From Ceratotherium simum simum (Eukaryota > Chordata > Mammalia > Perissodactyla > Rhinocerotidae): 64,000 bases of DNA. Positions 10,412 through 20,900 of the stretch are shown one piece after another. The stretch is from the NCBI RefSeq assembly GCF_000283155.1, contig NW_004454181.1, positions 24,173,992 through 24,237,991 of the forward strand, in the 5' to 3' direction. Position 1 is the first letter of the stretch, and each line of letters opens with the position of its first letter. The position numbers and the translations under genes are program-made. Below the pieces are notes generated by a model that had not been told where the DNA came from, ran no database searches, and saw only the letters and a program-made list of their open reading frames with translations.

Positions 10412-10930
10412 CTTTTTTTCTTTTTTTTTTTTTTTTTTACCATCTTAACCATTTTTAAGCATACAGTTCGGTGGTGTTAAGTACGTTCACATTGTTGAGC
10501 AACCCATCTCCAAACGTTTTCATACCCGGTAACAACTCCCCCTTTGCCCCTCCCCCAGGCCCTGACAGCCATCATTCTACTCTCTGTTTCTAGAGTTTGA
10601 CTAGGTACCTCACATAAGTGGGATCATACAGTATTTGTCTTTTTGTGACTGGCTTATTTCACTTTGCATAATGTCCTCAAGGTTCATCCATATTGTAATG
10701 TGCCAGAATGTCCTTCCTTTTTAATATTTTTAATATTTTTAATACTTTAATATGTATATACCACATTTTGTTCATCCATTCATCATTGATGAATTCTTGG
10801 ATTCCTTCCACCTTTTAGCTATCTTGAATAATTCTGCTGTGAACACGGGTGTACAAATATCAATTTGAGACCTTACTTTCAATTCTTTTGGAGATATGCC
10901 CAGAAGTGGAATTGCTGGATCATATGGCCA
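10412..10930 (-). mobile_element. 5'-truncated LINE-1 (L1M type) with 14-bp TSD
   Basis: A T-run marks the antisense poly(A) tail. It is followed by ACCATCTTAACCATTTTTAAGCATACAGTTC, GGTTCATCCATATTGTAATGTG and CCCAGAAGTGGAATTGCTGGATCATATGG, the antisense 3' region of mid-age L1s. Flanks TAAACCTTCTTCTT (10398-10411) and TAAACCTTATTCTT (10931-10944) form a target duplication with one mismatch. It contains no intact ORF. Confidence 0.88.
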
Positions 10931-10959
10931 TAAACCTTATTCTTAATGACTATCTTAAA

Positions 10960-11455
10960 CCTGCCTCTCTAGTGCATAAAATTCACTCAATTATTATTCT
11001 TTAAATAAATGAAGGAAGGAAGAAGGGGAGAGAGAGAGAGAGAAAACAAAATTTCAGGGAGAGAAATCAGCAAATGCAAGTGTCCTGTGGCCAGAGAAAG
11101 CAGGATGCATTGTGTCAATGGGAAGACATTCAGTGTGGCTGGAGTGCAGAAAGGAGGAACAGCAAGGTGTCCTCTGAGGCTGGAAAGGCTATGATACCCC
11201 AATGGCCCATGCGAAGTATGAAGTCTGCATCTTGAAAGCAGTGGGAGATGGTTGCTTAGTTTTAGGTAGGAGAGCAACCTGATCAGATTTGTCCTTTTCA
11301 AAGATCACTCAGGCTGCGATGTGGAGAATGGATTGCAATGCAAAACAAGGATGTGGGAGAATAGTTAGGAGGCTACTTCAATAATCCAGGTGATAGATGA
11401 AAGGAACGGAGTGGTAGCAGTGGAGAAGGAGAGAAATGGAGGGTTCAAACTATGT
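10960..11455 (-). repeat. L2 LINE internal region, with (GA)n tract
   Basis: AGTGTGGCTGGAGTGCAGAAAG, AGCAACCTGATCAGATTTGTCC, AGATCACTCAGGCTGCGATGTGGAGAATGG and AGGAGGCTACTTCAATAATCCAGGTGA are the antisense L2 3' coding/UTR region. An AG-rich microsatellite lies at 11010-11043 near its edge. Confidence 0.78.
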
Positions 11456-11489
11456 TTAGACAGTAAAATCAACAAACATCGTCCCCTCC

Positions 11490-11640
11490 AGCCAGATGTG
11501 TTCCTGCAGCACACCATATCTACTCCTGCTTCTATACTCTTGCTCACGTTGTTTCTGACACCTGGAATGTCCTCTCTCTCCTCCTATCTGAACCCTTTCT
11601 TTCCTGTTGACCTCAGCCCAGGGCTGCTATAGTAATTGCT
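11490..11640 (+). repeat. L2/L3-like LINE fragment
   Basis: CACGTTGTTTCTGACACCTGGAATGTCCTCTCTCTCCTCC is close to the 'tgctgttccctctgcctggaatgcccttcc' segment of L2/L3 in sense orientation. Confidence 0.5.
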
Positions 11641-11690
11641 TCAGTTCTGTCTACATGAAGCTGATCTTTGTGTTTTCAGTTGCCGTCGTA

Positions 11691-11892
11691 CAGTCATATG
11701 CCACTTAACGGTGCATTTCTCAGAACATATCCGCATCGTTAGGTGATTTCGTCATTGTGTGAACATCATTGAGTATTCTTACACAAGCCTAAATGGCATA
11801 GCCTACTACACACCTAGGCTAAATGGTACTAACCTTATGGGACCACCGTTGTATAGTTGATCTGTCATTGATCAAAATGTCGTGCATGACTG
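11691..11892. mobile_element. Tc1/mariner-Tigger-type MITE flanked by TA
   Basis: The element runs from CAGTCATATGCCACTTAACGG to GTCGTGCATGACTG, with TA directly outside both ends (11689-11690, 11893-11894) as expected for this superfamily. The interior has CATTTCTCAGAACATATCC and GCATAGCCTACTACACACCTAGGCT. Short, non-coding and internally deleted. The consensus is familiar from other mammals but I do not assign a subfamily. Confidence 0.82.
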
Positions 11893-12029
11893 TAGCTGAC
11901 TCTATCTTATCTCCCCATTTAGATAAGTTTCTTGAGTGTCAAGCCAGCTACTGTACCATATGTTTCTCTGCAGCTCCCCAGCTGCTCTCACTCTGCTTTG
12001 TCAGATGAGATGTGGTGTGGGGGGGTAAC

Positions 12030-12260
12030 TGCTGTGTTGTACAGAGCATGGGACTGAGAATCAAAGTCCTGTCCTCGCTAGCTGCATAACCAAATAATGT
12101 CTTTTTTTTTTGCACCTCTGTTTTCTTATCTGTAAAATGGGTACAATTCCTTTTACATTAACTACTTCCAAGGATTCAAGGGTTGTTGTGAGGATCCAAT
12201 CAGAAGGTGAATGTGGAAAAACTTTTTTAAGCTAAAGAGTGCTCTACAACTTTGCAGGAT
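12030..12260 (+). repeat. MIR SINE, near full length
   Basis: GAGCATGGGACTGAGAATCAAAGTCCTG, TCTGTTTTCTTATCTGTAAAATGGG and GGTTGTTGTGAGGATCCAATCAG appear in sense MIR order. A T-run interrupts the 'gacctctgggcaagt' segment. Confidence 0.8.
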
Positions 12261-12289
12261 TGTGAATCATGTAATTGTATAAGTCAGTA

Positions 12290-12990
12290 CTCTTTGCCTG
12301 CAATTGAGAGAAACCAAACTTCAGTGTGCTTACAGAAAATATAGGCTTTACGAGAAGGATACTGGTACTGGGCTAGCTCACACAATCAAAGGAATCAGAG
12401 CAACTCTGCAGCCTCAGGGACTGGAACCAGGGGCTCAAATGCCATCAACATTCTCTCTCATATTCTCTCTCTCTCTCTTTCCCTCCCTCCTTTGCCCCTC
12501 TTCCCTCCCTTTCTCCCTTTCTCTTTCTCTCTCATGCTCTCATTCTCTCTCTCTCTCTTTCTATTTCAATTGGCCATCTCTGTATGACCCGTAGCCTCTT
12601 CTCTTTGCTCTTTTGTATTCTCTGTACTGCTGATGGGCCTTCTCCACATGGCAAGACATATGACCACAGGAAACATTGGGCTTATATCACTTTATTTTAG
12701 AGAGGTGCGAGGAAAAAGGACCCTCTCTGTCAGCTTCGTTTGGATAATTCCCAAAAGATTGGTCTGGCTAGTGTTGCGGAGCCCTCCTGGACCAATCCCT
12801 GTGACCAAGGAATGGGGGTACCATAGCTGGTAATTTTTTTTTAAGCATCTGTTTTTATAACCCAAGGTATAGAGTACTCCACTCTGCAGCCTAAACCATA
12901 ACTTTATGTCTAGAATCCCCAAAGGAATGGGACTGCTGTTAACCAGAAAAATGGAGAGTAATGTCAGATATACAAAACGACTCATGCCCT
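12290..12990. repeat. Unassigned LTR-like repeat with pyrimidine tract
   Basis: GAGAGAAACCAAACTTCAGTGTGCTTA, GGCTAGCTCACACAATCAAAGG, CATGGCAAGACATATGACCAC and a late GGAATGGGACTGCTGTTAACCAG are in the same order as a dispersed mammalian repeat I have seen, but I cannot name it. The 12451-12564 portion is a (TC)n/(CCCT)n-rich tract. Confidence 0.4.
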
Positions 12991-13734
12991 CTATAATTCA
13001 TAATAATAAAAGTTTGTGGCATTGACTTGAGTAGGCAAAGCTAGTTGGTATGATAGAAAGGAAACAAGAAGCTGTGTTAAACATAAGCCATATATCACAA
13101 AATTAAGTCACCTTGCACAGATGATAAGCTCAGAATAAATGAGCAGAGATGACCTACAAATTTAATCCAAAGACACCTGGATTGATAACAACTTACAACA
13201 AAAGATGGAATTCTGCTCAAAGGAATCAAGACAGATTGACTCATATAAGATGGTGGGGGTGGCATGTTGGAAAATGACAAAAAGTCACAAGTAAATCAAC
13301 ACATGCAAGTCACAAGACTATTAACGTCCTTCCCCGATAGAGATGGATTCTAATTACAAACAGAAGTCAGTTGATTGTGTGTAGATTTTATTTATGATCA
13401 GATCTGATTAGACAAATGATGACAAATGAGAAATGGTTGTAAATTACCCAGTGATAAGCTCTGTGTTGCTAGGTAACGAACCAACATGATTCCCAGTAGA
13501 ACGAAAGGAAAGGGAGGAATTAGGGGAACAGAATATTTCCTGGATCTCCCTTTTTTTTTTTTCTTTTTTGAGGGAATTGTACAGTATGCTAAGCTTTTAG
13601 GATTTCTGTTTGTTGTCATTCAAAGTGAAATACCAGCTTAGTTTCAGTTCTATGATTCAAACTTTCTCCAAAGAACCTAGGTTGAGTGAACTGAAAAGAG
13701 CAGACTTAGAAACAGCATAATAGCTGTCTTCAAA
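12991..13734. other. Unassigned DNA
   Basis: A T-run lies at 13550-13569. No gene, RNA or clear repeat identified. Confidence 0.35.
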
Positions 13735-14070
13735 TGTGTTAATTCAATTCATCAGATGTTCACCAACATTCTCCTATGTGGAGGGCATAGTTCTAGACAC
13801 TGTGGATTATAGAAGAAAGTATGCCTAACAGTACCTGTTCTTGTGATATATGGAGACTGGGGCATGTAAACAACGAACTACAGGACAATACAAGAGATAT
13901 AGGCTATCCGATGCAGACTCAGGGGACGATGGATATGTGAAAAATGCTTGAAGGTAATACAAATGTTCAACTCTCAGAAGAGAAGGCTTTAGAAGGAGGG
14001 TAAATCTGAAACTACTTTCAAATGTAGAGGTGTATCCTGAGGAGGATGAAGGAACTTTGTTCTGTGTGAC
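13735..14070 (-). repeat. L2 LINE fragment
   Basis: ATCAGATGTTCACCAACATTCTCCTATGTGGAGGGCATAGTTCTAGACACTGTGGATTA is the antisense L2 tail. Later GAAGGCTTTAGAAGGAGG and a GAGGAGGATGAAGGAAC-type segment extend it. Confidence 0.6.
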
Positions 14071-14669
14071 TCCATGGAAAGCACAACTATCAATGAATGA
14101 AGAAAGCTCCAAGGATATCTCAATTCTATGGGGAGGGACTTGCAACTAGAGATGTCTGAAAGTAGAGTAGGCTGTCTTGTGAGGTAAGGTCTCCAACCCA
14201 GTTATGACTACCTGTCTATGAGGACCAATTTCATTGAGTGACTCAGTTTTATTGAGTGTGGTGAGTAATGTGTTGTGATTTACATTTCCCAAAGTGTATC
14301 GTGCAGAATGCTAGAATTATAAGATGCTCTGTGACAAAAGGAAGAGAATCTTGTTATTTCCAAATAACACTCTTCATGTCCTCCAGAAATAGTGCTCTGT
14401 GGGTGGTCTTTGGGGAAGAGCTGCTTTGTTGTATGGGAAGTGAGAGTAATAACTGTAAGAATTCCAATGTGAGTATGCCTTCTCTTTTCTCAGACCACGG
14501 TAAAGACATTCTCTTTCCTCAGTTCCACTTCTTTCTAACAAGGTTTTTGAGGCTCTGTACTCAGAAGGGGGATTTTAGGGATATGGGATTAGGGAGCCAT
14601 GAAAGAAATGGCCTGAACTCTGTGAGACATCAAATTTTAAGAGAAAGCAAACAACAAGGCTAAAACAAA
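14071..14669. other. Unassigned DNA
   Basis: A 131-codon plus-strand frame (14268-14663) exists, but it has no recognisable domain or gene context and I regard it as chance. Nothing else supported. Confidence 0.35.
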
Positions 14670-15107
14670 TAAAGGTCTAGATTGGTGGTCCTCCTTCTAC
14701 CTTTGGCACACCACTTCCCAGGCCTAAAACATCCCCTAGGAATCCTCACTCTGAGTGAGAGACTCCCAGATTTCTATGTTTATCCTGACTTCTTCCCTAG
14801 CTACTCAACTGACTACTGGGCAACACCACCTTGATGCTCTTTAGGCATCTGAAACTTAACATGTCTTGATTTATACCCTCTCCTGCTATCCTAAGCTTAC
14901 TCCTTTCCTGGTCACTGCCATGGCAATAAATGGCACCATCTTCGTCTCTTACCAGGACGAATATGTTAGGCTCCCAGTTGGTCTCCCTATTTCTACCCTT
15001 ACCTCTGCAGTCATTCTCCACACAGCAGCCAAAATAATTTTTGAAAATATAAATCAGTCTTGCCAATCCTCTGCTTAATAACCTTTAGTGCCTTCCCATT
15101 GCTCCTT
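14670..15107 (+). repeat. L2 LINE, first part (split by an LTR)
   Basis: GTCTCCCTATTTCTACCCTTACCTCTGCAGTCATTCTCCACACAGCAGCCAAAATAAT, then CCTCTGCTTAATAACCTTTAGTGCCTTCCCATTGC, is the sense L2 region. The match breaks where the LTR begins and resumes after 15554. Confidence 0.8.
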
Positions 15108-15553
15108 GTGTTAGTCAGTGTTGCCACAATAATATTTCATAACAAACCACCCCAACGTTCAGTGACTTAAAGCAACAGCCATTTCTTCTCATTCACGTGA
15201 GTGAGTTAGACAGATGGCTCTGCAGATCTCAGTTGGACTGAGCTGGGCTTGGCTCCAGGCTGCAGGTTTGGTTCAGGTACACTCCACAAGTTTCTCATTT
15301 TTGGGGGGGCCAGTGGGCTACACAAAGTGTATTCTTCTCATGGCAATGGCAGAAGCACAAGAGCAAAACTAAATGCACAAGCACATTTCAAGCTCCTGCT
15401 TGTGTCATGCCTGCTAACAGGCCATTGGCCAAAGCAAGTCACATGGTCAAGCCCAAATTCAAAGGGTGGGGAAGTACACTCTCCACCATGAGGCTATCTC
15501 AAGAGTTGAGATTTGAGATATTTGTAGATGAAGCAAAGAATTATGAGCAATGA
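15108..15553. mobile_element. Degenerate ERV LTR (probable ERVL-MaLR, MLT1 group) inside an L2
   Basis: TTGTGTTAGTCAGTGTTGCCAC, CATAACAAACCACCCCAACGTTCAGTGACTTAAAGCAACAGCC, CTGAGCTGGGCTTGGC and AAAGCAAGTCACATGGTCAAGCCCAAATTCAAAGGGTGGGGAAG are characteristic of an ancient LTR. It interrupts the L2, so it is younger than that L2. The exact group is not certain, and no clean TSD is visible. Confidence 0.6.
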
Positions 15554-16090
15554 TTCCATCTACTGTGCGCTTGGAATAACATTCAGACTCCTTGCCATGG
15601 TCTCAAGACCCTAAGTGATTTGGCTCTTGACTGCTCATCCAACATCAGCCAGTGCCACTTTCTGCCTCTCCCACTGCGTTCCAGACACACTGATCTTTCC
15701 TTTCATCAAATATGCCAATCTCATTTCTGCCATAGGACATTGAATCAGCTTTTCCCTGTGCATGGAATGCTCTTCGTACTCCAGATCTATGCAAGGCTGG
15801 TTCTCACTGTCTTTCTACTTATACATTACTTCCGTGGAAAAGCGTGACCCTCAACTTAGGAAGTCTCCCTTGCCCCATCTATTCCGTATTGCCTTCACTT
15901 GTTTGATGTTTTTCAAAGCATTTATCTCCGCCCAATACGTGGTTGTTTATACATTTGTTTGTTGTATAATTATCTTCTTTCTGCTCTAGAAAGTAAGTTC
16001 CATGAGATAAGGCACCTTGTTTGTCTTGTTTAATTTTTCATCCTCAGCATCTAGAACAGTGATTGACACCTAGTTTTTGAATGAGCAAAA
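15554..16090 (+). repeat. L2 LINE, second part to the 3' end
   Basis: TTGGAATAACATTCAGACTCCTTGCCATGGTCTCAAGACCCTAAGTGATTTGGCTC continues the L2 begun before 15108. It runs on through a GTGCATGGAATGCTCTTC segment and AGAAAGTAAGTTCCATGAGATAAGG to the 3' end. Confidence 0.8.
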
Positions 16091-16099
16091 TGTAAACAC

Positions 16100-16690
16100 A
16101 GAAATTCTCCCCAGGAAATATCACCCCAAACAGAATAAATAAGCACTCAATATGGCAACATTTCTGTTCCCCTTCTTTTTTTCTGTTTATTTACACAAAT
16201 AATACACTTTCATTGAAGGAAAAAATTGAGAAGATATGAGTATACAAAAATCAACATTAAATCACCAAAAATCACCACTAAGAGAGAGTTAGTGTATATT
16301 CTTCCAAGCTTTTTACTGTGCAAATATATGCATATGCAATTATTTTTATACACCCCATACTGCTTTTACTTTGTATTTGTCGTCATTTCATGTCAGTAAT
16401 CATGGATCTACATTATCTTCTTTTGGCTATATATTATTTCTTGCACATCTGGGTATGAATATCCTTGGGCTTAAAGCTTTTCATACATATCTTATTAGTT
16501 CCTTAGGATAAATTCTGCAAACAGAATTGCTAGGTCAAAGGGTATTTATACTTTTTCAAGGTTTTTGAAACACATAGCCAAATGACCAAGTTGTACCAAT
16601 TTACACTCCTACCAGTGGTGTATGAAAATGTTATGGCTGTGTTATTTAACAACCCATTGTCACTTTTCTAGTCTAATTCAATGAAAAATG
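16100..16690 (-). repeat. Ancient LINE-1 3' UTR (L1ME type)
   Basis: CCAAGCTTTTTACTGTGCAAATATATGCATATGC, GGATAAATTCTGCAAACAGAATTGCTAGGTCAAAGGGTAT and GTACCAATTTACACTCCTACCAGTGGTGTATGA are the antisense L1ME 3' end. Non-coding. Confidence 0.8.
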
Positions 16691-16744
16691 AAGTTCGAAT
16701 TTTCAATGTTCCTGATATTTGATGTACCCTGAAAGTCTGCAGTA

Positions 16745-17255
16745 CCTTGCACCAAAGTTTCTTTTCCATAGACTGCTAAAGGGTCCTCAGATAGAATTCT
16801 AGGGGCTCATGAACTTGGATAGCAAATATATTTCAGCTTTATTTTCACTAATCTCCAATTGTAATTGAGATGTCCTTCAATCGTGAATATAAGCAACAGG
16901 TCACAGTAGTATTGGCAGTATCTGTGACTTTGTCATCAACAGAATCACATATATTTTCATATCGTATTGTAGTTGTTGCAGATATCTTAATATCTTTTTT
17001 CTCCCTGCTACTTTGAAATTATGGTTGTATACACATGCTGCTAGATCTTGTCATTTAGTGCATTAATATAGGCGCACATATATTACTATTTTCAAATAGT
17101 ATTATTTTTAATATTTCAAAACTGTATTTCAATATATTTGGTTTCCATTATAATCATATGTATGTTCATTTAAATGTTAAAACATTATTCTGAAAATGGG
17201 TCCATAGGGTTCATCATCTTGCCAAAGGGATCCACAACACAAAACAGTTTAAGGT
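16745..17255. mobile_element. Charlie-type hAT DNA transposon relic
   Basis: It contains TAGAATTCTAGGGGCTCATGAACTTGGATAG at one side and GAAAATGGGTCCATAGGGTTCATCATCTTGCCAAAGGGATCCACAACACAAAAC at the other. Between them are ATCTGTGACTTTGTCATCAACAG and CTAGATCTTGTCATTTAGTGCATTAATATAGG. The order matches a non-autonomous Charlie element whose ends carry the 'gttcttaacc' motif. No transposase coding remains. Confidence 0.7.
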
Positions 17256-17754
17256 AGAAGGGCTGGTGTTGGTTAGCTTGGGGACTTGGTCTACAGCCAG
17301 GTCTGGGGCTGCCTGGATAGAACTGGGATAGGTCAACTGCTTGGGGAAAGATCACCTGCTTGGCTATGGGGAGCATGTGACAGGAAAGATTTAAAATAAC
17401 CAGCAGACCAGGGTCAGGGAAGAACAGCAAAGCTACAGGAAGGATTTTTGGTAAGCCTTTAGGCAGGGGTTGCAAACTGGTGTTCCAGAAGCGAAATTGC
17501 CTCACAAATGTGTTTTGCTTGGCCTCCACACATTTTTTTAAAATATGATTTTGAATTCCATCAAATAGGGAAAATAGTCTCTATTTCTCCACAGTGCCTC
17601 ATGTCTCCTTTCATTTTCTACTCAGTGTCCTTCATTCATTTATGCTGTGTCAGGCTCCTGTAAGCATTCGAGTTTGCAACCTTGGAGAAATTGGTAACAG
17701 AGTTTGTTGGAAAATGCAATGAGCATCACTATGGTGAGGGACCTGTATACTTGT
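17256..17754. other. Unassigned DNA
   Basis: At 17465-17530, GGCAGGGGTTGCAAACTGGTG, then TTTGCTTGGCC, resembles the tip of a 'caggggttggcaaact' hAT MITE. The remainder is unassigned. Confidence 0.35.
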
Positions 17755-17880
17755 CTACGGCCCCTATTAGATTAGAAACCTCATGAGGGCAGCACTTCTG
17801 TCTACTGTAAATTTTTGTTGCACCAGTGTCTTGCACGCTGAAAGCACTCCAAAAATGTCTGTCAACAGCTTATAGGGCCT
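17755..17880 (+). repeat. L2 LINE 3' end
   Basis: AGATTAGAAACCTCATGAGGGCAGCACTTCTGTC, then CTTGCACGCTGAAAGCACTCC, follows 'agaatgtaagctccatgagggcaggga...gcacagtgcctggcacatagtaggtgct'. Confidence 0.55.
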
Positions 17881-18697
17881 GGGCCAAATCTGCAGTCTCC
17901 ACAATGACAGGAATACCCAGTGCCTGGGGTACTGAGGTCTCAGGCACAGGAGGAAGAGCCAAGACTCAAGAGCCAGGAAAGGGGTCAAAGCTGGGTCTTC
18001 TCTGCCAGAAAGTGAAGTGGGAGAGTTTTAGGTGGAAGGTCAATTAAGAAAAGAAACCAGTCTAAAGCAGAATTGGCCAAGTATCTGCCTTGCCTATATG
18101 TTTTTAATTTCCTAATTGAAAATATTGGTCCAGAGCCTGGGGCAAGATTGAAGTTGCAAATGGGAACAAGAGCAGAGATAAAGGAACCAGGGAGGGGTTG
18201 TGGCCCATATCTGGTGTCTGCCATGTTGAAAGCATGGCATAACTATCTGTATCTGTTGAAAAAATGATTAAACTGGGTTACACGATATCTTGCCACTGAT
18301 TCTTGGTGAGGTCTTCTGCTATATCAGGGATCACAAAGATCAAATGTCCATAGAGATTGGTCAGGACACGTAAAGGAGTGAAGTGGTATCTATCAAATGG
18401 TGCTGGCTGTCACAAATGGTCCTTGCCATGTCTGAAAGGGGACAGCAGCCACTCAGCTCTAGCCAATTGGTGTTATGAGGATGTATGGGCCCATCAGAAA
18501 AAAAAAAAGCTTCTGATTTTTCACTATCAAATCTAATTTTTTTAGATGTTAAACCTCCCTACTTTGAAATGCTGGTAGCTAATTTGATTAAAACAAAACA
18601 AAACGCATACACAGAAATCACCACTGGCCAAAAAATAGACTTCTAGAGATTGGATATGTACTCACAGTCATCACATTTCAGTACTTGCCGAAATATA
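17881..18697. other. Unassigned DNA
   Basis: No gene or repeat recognised. Short A-runs at 18498-18508 and an AAAAC repeat near 18590-18606. Confidence 0.35.
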
Positions 18698-19020
18698 GGG
18701 TGAGGTGAGTGAGACATTCACCTTGGGTGTAAAATTTAAGGCGGCACCAAAATTGAGTAATCAAGATAAATTATATTTTAAAGTAATATTTTCAAAAATA
18801 ATCAGAAAAACAGTGCCATGCCAAGCCATATTAAAGCCTGAGGGCAAGGATACATCAATAATACTGATCCTGTCTTTAGTGGAAACTGATGTTTTGTTCA
18901 CTATGGATTTTTGGCGTTACTTTTGCTTTTTAAAAATATTGTGTTAAAATATTGTTTGTCTTGATTATCGAGGTTTTAAAAGTTTTAGCCGAGTACTGAG
19001 CGCCTCGTGCAGCCTCACCC
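18698..19020. repeat. Possible TIR-bounded ancient element
   Basis: GGGTGAGG at 18698-18705 is matched by its reverse complement CCTCACCC at 19013-19020. The interior includes CACCTTGGGTGTAAAATTTAAGGCGGC and GTACTGAGCGCCTCGTGC. I recognise the sequence as a dispersed mammalian repeat but cannot assign a family. A DNA transposon is likely. No matching target duplication is evident outside the ends. Confidence 0.45.
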
Positions 19021-19077
19021 TCATCTCCTCTTCAACATTCATTTCTGTACCTATGATTTAAGGGGCTTGGGGCAGAT

Positions 19078-19234
19078 TAGTGGTTCCTAAAGCTATCTAA
19101 ACCTAAATGACCCAGGGAGCGTCATAAAATTACAAACTCCCGAGTCTGATCCCTGGAGAGTCTGACTCATTAGGTTCTGGGGAAAGATATGTGTCTAAAG
19201 CGACCCCTGATAATTGATTGTTTGGAAACAACTG
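19078..19234. mobile_element. MER5/MER20-like hAT MITE
   Basis: Begins TAGTGGTTCCTAAAGC and ends GTTTGGAAACAACTG, degraded CAGTGGTTCTCAAA...TTTGAGAACCACTG inverted ends. Flanking octamers GGGCAGAT (19070-19077) and GGTTAGAT (19235-19242) agree at 6 of 8 bases. Interior CTGACTCATTAGGTTCTGGGG corresponds to the 'ctgattcagtaggtctgggg' core. Confidence 0.7.
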
Positions 19235-19242
19235 GGTTAGAT

Positions 19243-20320
19243 GATTTTTAGGTCCTTTCCAGTTTGAGTATCATAGGATTTTACCTTACATTCTTTTTCT
19301 GTTTTTAATGTAAATACCCTTGGGATTAAGGTCCATTAAGTCAGTAAAATCTTTATGTGATGTAATTTAATAGCTTGTTTTTCTCTTGACTTGAAGGATC
19401 CTGGAGCACAGGACCTGTGGGAGGGGGCTGATGAGAGGAGAGTGGAGCTCAGAAAGGGGCTGTCCCCTCAAAGAGGGTTCACCGAATCTAGGGGACCAGG
19501 AATGCCGCTTGGTTCAACCATGAACAACAGGAAATTGCTTTTAATCAATCTGAAAATAAATGGAAGCGAATGCCAGAGCATCTTCTCTTTGAAGAGATGT
19601 CAGGAACACTTTCAATCTTTTGTCTTCCCGAAAACAGCGGGAGAGACACCACTGGAATCAGCCCTGTAATTTTTACTCAGTAATTATACCTGTCACCACT
19701 TCTGACAAAGCAGATATAAATAGCCAGTTATCTTACTTTTTCTGCTTTTCTTTGTATTTTTCTTTCACCAACCACAGACTTCGGTGGCTGATGCTAATAC
19801 CCATACACGACACAAAGCATTCACAGAAAGTACGCTGCTAGACATTAGACCAGTGTTCCAAAAAGCCGCATGCAATAGATTGGGAGAATCTCATTTGCCC
19901 AAAGAACTCTGGTCTCTAAGATTTATGACAGGTGACAGGGAGAGACAGGCACCGAGGGAAGGGGTTTTGCTTTCCATTTCTATTTTCATTTCAGTCTCAC
20001 TGGGGATGCGCACGTGCGTGCCTGCCTGCTGTGCGGTGTGTGTTATTACACCCACGTACCTGGTCCCCTCTGCGCCCGAGTGAGTCACTGGGAGGAAGTT
20101 AGGGCTTCTGGAGATGGATTAACCCTCTCAGGTCTCTGAAAAGCCATGTCAGAATGAGCTGTCCTCAGGACTAGGCACAACAAAAATATGCCCCAAAAAA
20201 GTGTTCCTTATGATGATGGTTATTACTTTTGTTGGTAATAATACCTTTCACAGCCACATAGGGCTTTTCTTTGTTCTTCAAAGGGATTTGACATAAATTA
20301 TTGTGGAACCTCTCACTAGA
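19243..20320. other. Unassigned DNA
   Basis: About 1.1 kb without a named repeat. Frames of 65-99 codons overlap here on both strands without domain signature. Moderately GC-rich around 19390-19510 and 19990-20085. The low repeat density is noted in the findings. Confidence 0.35.
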
Positions 20321-20324
20321 ATAA

Positions 20325-20520
20325 ATGTGTTCTAGTAGAAAGAAGACAGATTTTGAAGTCAGACATTCTAGCATTCGAATTCCAGCTTTTCTACTTATTA
20401 CTGTGTCGACCTTGGGTGAAATTATATTTCTACGTCTCAGTCTCCAATTCTGTAAAATGGGAAAAATAATAATGGTTACACTCAGAGAATTTTTATATTA
20501 GGTTACATTATGTAGAGCCT
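20325..20520 (+). repeat. MIR SINE
   Basis: AGACAGATTTTGAAGTCAGACATTCTAGCATTCGAATTCCAGC, TGTGTCGACCTTGGG and CAGTCTCCAATTCTGTAAAATGGG are in sense MIR order, including the B-box-like TTCGAATTCC. Confidence 0.8.
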
Positions 20521-20535
20521 TGCCATTATCTGTCC

Positions 20536-20735
20536 CATAAGTTCTAAAACATTCGTGATATCAGACTCACTCAGAGGGCTTGTGAAGACATGGAATGCTG
20601 GGCCCCCTTCCCAGAGTTTTTGATTTCGTAGGTCTGGGATGGCGTGTGAGAACTTGCATTTCTAACTAGTTCTAAGCTGCCACTGCCGCTGGCAGTGGGC
20701 CAGCGCCCGGGGATCACCCTTTGAAAACCAATGAT
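20536..20735. mobile_element. MER20-type hAT MITE
   Basis: GAGGGCTTGTGAAGACATGGAATGCTGGGCCCCCTTCCCAGAGTTTTTGATTTCGTAGGTCTGGG, GAACTTGCATTTCTAACTAGTTC and CCTTTGAAAACCAATG match MER20 from end to end. Confidence 0.82.
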
Positions 20736-20759
20736 TGGCAATTCCTCAATACATGTTAT

Positions 20760-20900
20760 GTTTCCTTGTTTTATGTATTCAATACGAATTATTAAGTACC
20801 CTGCATGTTCCAGGCAATGTGCTTGATATAAAGAAGTGCAAGATAGACATATCTCTTCCCTTATAAAATATGCTCTAATAGGGAAAACCAATCCCTCCTC
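20760..20900 (-). repeat. L2 LINE 3' end
   Basis: ATTATTAAGTACCCTGCATGTTCCAGGCAATGTGCTTGATATAAAG, then TATGCTCTAATAGGGAAAACC, is antisense L2. Confidence 0.65.

Noticed and set aside
14268..14663. 131-codon plus-strand frame
   Set aside because: No recognised domain and no promoter, splice or codon-use support. Lengths near this are expected by chance in six frames over 64 kb.
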